From: an uncultured Collinsella sp.
Lineage (GTDB): Bacteria; Actinomycetota; Coriobacteriia; Coriobacteriales; Coriobacteriaceae
Length of the DNA stretch: 8,390 nt
NCBI GenBank assembly: GCA_934643435.1
Contig: CAKUCJ010000046.1
Coordinates: forward strand, 1-8,390
Direction: 5' to 3'
Shown piece after piece: positions 5,327-8,390 of this stretch (position 1 is the stretch's first letter; every line of letters starts with the position of its first letter). The translations under genes and the position numbers were made by a program. The notes beneath the pieces were generated by a model. The model ran no database searches. It was not told where the DNA came from and worked only from the letters and a program-made list of their open reading frames with translations.

Positions 5327-6202
5327 ATGAACAAGCCGAGTGTTTCCGCCGGCGTCGTTGCCGGCGTTGCCCTGGGAGCTGCGGCGCTCGGTGCGGCTGC
5401 CGTCGCTGTTCGTGCTGCCTGTCTGCAGGTTGCGCGAACCCGCAATGGGTTGGCGCGTGTGAAACGCTTGCACGACGAGAGCGGTGACGAGGTCCGTGTG
5501 CTCGTACAGGGCGGCGTCTACCAAAGTGCGAGCTACGTTGGCGAGCGTTGGGCGGAGCCGGTCTTTGCGTACTATCGCGCATTTGACGATGTGTTTGAGG
5601 CCGAGGACGCAATGCGTGATGCTTGCGGGCATGGTATCGACCGTATGCTCATGCTGGGCGGTGGCGGGTTTGCCTATCCCAAGTATGCGCTGATGTCGCA
5701 TGAGGGCTTGCGCATGGACGTCATTGAGTACGATGCCGAGATTACGCGTCTGGCGCGTCGTTGGTTCTACTTGGACGAGCTGGAACGTACGGTTGGCGAT
5801 CGCCTTCGGGTGATTACCGCCGAGGCGCGCTCGTACCTGGGTGTGACGAGCGTGGGGCATCGTCGCTACGACGTGGTCGTGAGCGATTGCTTTGGCGGTG
5901 CCGAGCCCGTGCGCGAGCTGGCAACCGTTGAGGCGCTGCGTCTGGTGCGGGGCAGCCTGAATACTGGTGGCATCTACGTGGCCAACATCGTGAGCGCGAA
6001 CGAGGGAAGTGATGTCACGTTCCTGCGCGATTGCGTTGCTACGGCGCTCGAGGTGTTCGATCGCGCTTGGGTGGTGCCTTGCGGCGACGCGGAGTTCGGC
6101 GGCGAGGAAAACTACCTGCTCATCGCCAGCGACGGTGGCTACGCTTTCACCGAAGCCGTGCCCTTCGACACCGACTTCCTCGGCTTTCCGCTCCACGACT
6201 AG
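5327..6202 (+). CDS. Membrane-anchored spermidine-synthase-like protein, probably not an aminopropyltransferase
   Basis: A 291-residue protein with an N-terminal hydrophobic, Ala/Gly-rich segment (about 7-32), which is either a membrane anchor or an uncleaved signal. It is followed by a Rossmann domain of the spermidine synthase type: VYQSASY (64-70), MLGGGGFAYPK (109-119) for the nucleotide loop, VIEYD (132-136), and a YDVVVSDC strand (181-188). True aminopropyltransferases carry a D-x-x-D pair at that last position (SDCTDP in E. coli SpeE). Here the first Asp (D187) remains, but the second, the proposed catalytic base, is Gly190. It is therefore more likely a SAM-binding enzyme of the spermidine-synthase-like group than a polyamine producer; the substrate is unknown. 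AAAAGGAG ends 6 bases before the ATG, which directly abuts the elp3 stop, so the two are co-transcribed. Whether they act together is not shown. Confidence 0.75.
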   Translation: MNKPSVSAGVVAGVALGAAALGAAAVAVRAACLQVARTRNGLARVKRLHDESGDEVRVLVQGGVYQSASYVGERWAEPVFAYYRAFDDVFEAEDAMRDACGHGIDRMLMLGGGGFAYPKYALMSHEGLRMDVIEYDAEITRLARRWFYLDELERTVGDRLRVITAEARSYLGVTSVGHRRYDVVVSDCFGGAEPVRELATVEALRLVRGSLNTGGIYVANIVSANEGSDVTFLRDCVATALEVFDRAWVVPCGDAEFGGEENYLLIASDGGYAFTEAVPFDTDFLGFPLHD

Positions 6203-6220
6203 CTCATTGAGCCCCGTCCC

Positions 6221-6235
6221 AAAAAGACTGGTCTT
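6221..6235 (-). terminator. Short hairpin and T-run at the end of the helicase gene
   Basis: On the minus strand AAGAC-CA-GTCTT (6235-6224) forms a 5-bp stem that overlaps the helicase stop codon and runs into five T residues. It is short for an intrinsic terminator but sits in the 31-base gap between convergent genes, where one is expected. No corresponding U-tract exists for the plus-strand operon. Confidence 0.4.
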
Positions 6236-8390
6236 AGGCGTGGTTGCGCCAGCCGAGGACGCGTTGCTTCATGCCTTGGATGTCAAGGACGCCTTCGGCA
6301 AAGCCTTTGCGAACGAGTTCCTCGGGAACGTACTCGTCGTAACGATCGAAGTAAGGTACCTCGCCGGGGTAGACGAGCTCGATAGGGTCGAAGTCCTTCT
6401 CGGCCTCGGCAGCGAGCACCTCAAAGAACGTTTCCTCGTCGGCCTTCATCTTAAACTGCATAAAGTACGGACGCGATGGATCGAGCCCGCGAAGGCCCAG
6501 CTCCGCGGCGCATTTAATCTTGAGCATGCGTTCGAGCGCCAGGAAGGCATAACTGCCCAGCCACGGGAAGAGCACCCAGGTGTCACCGCCTAGGTTGATG
6601 AGCGGCTTGGTTCCCGCACCCGAAATCTCGGCGGTATGACGAGCCTGCGCCAAGCGGGCCCGTGCGTTTCCCATAAGGTACGGATACGCTGCGTGCTCGT
6701 TGAGCGCCTTGCGCATGCGCTCGAGTACATGCGTGTTGATGTCTCCGGGACAGTCGCCAAAGTAGGCCGGTACACGGCCCTTGACCTGTGTGGCAAAGAC
6801 GGTGTGACGCTTCCAGTCAACTTCCTCGACGATCCAGCAATGGCCTGCGATGGCGATGCGCTCGCCAGGTGGTGGCGGGTTGACGATCGTGCCCAGCTCG
6901 GCCGATTCGCTGCGGACGGTAAACTCCTCGTTCTCCTGGAACACGGCGTAGAACTTAAAGTTGTTGATGATGCGCTCGCCCGCGAGGCCCACGATGAGCC
7001 CGCCGCCTTCGGTGACCTGGATGTGGTCGATCTTAATGAGGTGGCGCAGCAGCATGCGGTAGTCATCGGCGGAGACGCGGTGGAAATAGCTGAGCGTGAG
7101 CACGCGCTGGGCAAGCTCGGCCGGTGTGAGCTCGCCGGTGCTGGCGAGCGTCGACATGGTCTGGTGATAGAGCAAGCTGTAGGGGAGTCGATCGAGCTCG
7201 GGCGGCTCGACCCACTTTTCCTCGCGATAGAGTTGTACGAGTGCGATGCCCTGTAGAAGCTTCCAAGGAATGGTCTCGGGCATCATCGTGCGCGGCTCGG
7301 GCTCCTCCTCGCGCATGACGAACCACATCTCGGGCGGAAGATCGCGGCGGCCTGTACGCCCCATGCGTTGCAAGAAGGAACTGACGGTAAACGGTGCGTC
7401 AATCTGGAACGCGCGCTCCAGGCGGCCGATATCAATGCCGAGCTCCAACGTGGAGGTGGTGACGGTTGTCTGCGCCTGTTCCTCGTCGCGCATGAGCTCC
7501 TCGGCGGTCTCGCGTAGCGATGCCGAAAGGTTCCCGTGGTGGATGAGGAAGCGGTCGGGCTCGTGTCGATATTCGCAGTAACTGCGCAGCATGGAGCACA
7601 CGGCCTCGGCCTCCTCGCGCGAGTTGGCAAAGACCAGGCACTTGCGGCCTCGGGTATGTTCAAAGATATAGCCCATGCCGGGATCGGCGTTGTCGGGTGC
7701 GGTATCGGTGGGGTTGAGCAGCGCCTGCTCGGTCGCTCGCGGGATGTCGACTTCTCCCTCGGGGGCCGAGGAAGTGCGACGGTCCTTAGGGGCGGCCTTG
7801 CCCCGCGCCCGCTCGCGACGCTGGTGGCGCTCCTCCTGCGTGAGCTGTCCGCTGTGGCGCATGTCTTGGGTGCCGGCGGGCAGTGCCGCGGGTGGTGCTG
7901 CCTCAATGCGCTCGCATGCGAGCACCTCAGCTTCCTGCGGACCTGCGCTCATAAATCCTCGTTGCTGCGCCTGGGGGCCCGAGTTGTAGAAGTGCTCCAT
8001 GGAGATACGCCACACGCGGCGCGGTTCCTCAAAGCGGGGGATGACGCAGTCGCGTCCCGTTCCCTGTGAGAGGAAGGCGCCCGTGCGCTCGGGGTCTCCG
8101 ATGGTGGCCGAAAGGCCGATTCTCCGGGGCTGCACGCCTGCCATGCGCGAAAGGCGCTCGATAAGGCAGAGCGTCTGCCCACCGCGGTCGCCGCGCATGA
8201 GCGAGTGGACCTCGTCGATGACGACATAGCGCAGGTCGCAAAACATGCGCGGGATTGCCATGTGCTTGTGGATCAGGAGTGCCTCGAGTGATTCGGGCGT
8301 AATCTGTAAGATGCCGCTCGGCTTTTTGATGAGCTTTGCCTTGTGCGACTGCGAGACATCGCCGTGCCAGTGCCAGACGGGGATATCGGC
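6234..8390 (-). CDS. Lhr-like DEVH-box superfamily 2 helicase, 5' end cut off by window edge
   Basis: An ATP-dependent superfamily 2 nucleic-acid helicase; 718 C-terminal residues are visible and the frame is open to the right edge. Counting from the first visible residue: ITPESLEALL (30-39) is motif Ib, DEVH (59-62) the Walker B box, SAT (94-96) motif III, KCLVFANS (250-257) motif IV, TSTLELGID (312-320) motif V and QRMGRTGRR (341-349) the arginine-finger motif VI. The Walker A/P-loop lies upstream of the window. DEVH, the LSATIGDP context and the long C-terminal region (about 380-718), which probably includes a winged-helix and a beta-rich domain, point to the Lhr family, whose members unwind DNA or RNA-DNA hybrids and are linked to repair. 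A low-complexity, charged linker (about 145-235) separates the two RecA-like domains. Stop TAA at 6236-6234, convergent with the elp3 operon. I see no adjacent nuclease, so a defence role is not supported. Confidence 0.9.
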   Translation of the reverse strand, partial: ADIPVWHWHGDVSQSHKAKLIKKPSGILQITPESLEALLIHKHMAIPRMFCDLRYVVIDEVHSLMRGDRGGQTLCLIERLSRMAGVQPRRIGLSATIGDPERTGAFLSQGTGRDCVIPRFEEPRRVWRISMEHFYNSGPQAQQRGFMSAGPQEAEVLACERIEAAPPAALPAGTQDMRHSGQLTQEERHQRRERARGKAAPKDRRTSSAPEGEVDIPRATEQALLNPTDTAPDNADPGMGYIFEHTRGRKCLVFANSREEAEAVCSMLRSYCEYRHEPDRFLIHHGNLSASLRETAEELMRDEEQAQTTVTTSTLELGIDIGRLERAFQIDAPFTVSSFLQRMGRTGRRDLPPEMWFVMREEEPEPRTMMPETIPWKLLQGIALVQLYREEKWVEPPELDRLPYSLLYHQTMSTLASTGELTPAELAQRVLTLSYFHRVSADDYRMLLRHLIKIDHIQVTEGGGLIVGLAGERIINNFKFYAVFQENEEFTVRSESAELGTIVNPPPPGERIAIAGHCWIVEEVDWKRHTVFATQVKGRVPAYFGDCPGDINTHVLERMRKALNEHAAYPYLMGNARARLAQARHTAEISGAGTKPLINLGGDTWVLFPWLGSYAFLALERMLKIKCAAELGLRGLDPSRPYFMQFKMKADEETFFEVLAAEAEKDFDPIELVYPGEVPYFDRYDEYVPEELVRKGFAEGVLDIQGMKQRVLGWRNHA

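Noticed and set aside
3857..6196. Minus-strand open frame of 779 codons opposite elp3 and the spermidine-synthase-like gene
   Set aside because: It lies antisense to two well-recognised genes and spans their junction. Its composition (rich in His, Arg, Ala and Thr) is typical of a mirror frame, with no domain recognised.
6234..8390. Helicase as part of an anti-phage defence operon
   Set aside because: The motifs fit a housekeeping Lhr-like helicase, and no nuclease, methylase partner or other defence gene is adjacent in the window.

Overview
The window reads as chromosomal DNA from a GC-rich bacterium. Strongly GC-biased third codon positions, compact divergent operons and a full-length bacterial Elp3 suggest an actinobacterium, and my best guess is a Collinsella-like member of the Coriobacteriia. 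That assignment is inference: there is no rRNA or other phylogenetic marker here. I see no tRNA, rRNA, CRISPR array, insertion sequence, phage gene or integration site.

Layout, left to right. Positions 1-447 (minus) hold the first 149 codons of a TrmB-type tRNA (guanine-N7)-methyltransferase that runs off the left edge. Positions 564-1436 (minus) encode a class I SAM methyltransferase whose N-terminal signature and C-terminal His/Tyr motif resemble Trm9/ALKBH8, the enzymes that methylate cm5U34 in tRNA. A divergent intergenic region (1437-1703) follows. A plus-strand pair comes next: a membrane-tethered XRE-type regulator (1704-2426), overlapping by 4 bases a membrane-anchored DUF4097-like beta-repeat protein (2423-3322). 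A strong hairpin terminator (3370-3403) separates them from a second plus-strand operon: Elp3 (3422-5326), then with no gap a membrane-anchored spermidine-synthase-like protein (5327-6202). From the right edge comes a convergent Lhr-like DEVH-box helicase (6234-8390, minus), whose N-terminus lies outside the window.

How the genes may work together. Elp3 installs the carboxymethyl group at wobble U34, and in eukaryotes Trm9 methylates that product. Finding both types about 2 kb apart, beside a TrmB relative, makes this stretch look like a tRNA-modification neighbourhood. A bacterial version of the Elp3-Trm9 route is the most interesting hypothesis here. The regulator/DUF4097 pair looks like an independent envelope-associated unit, and the helicase a separate nucleic-acid maintenance gene. 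I found no convincing defence system or mobile element.
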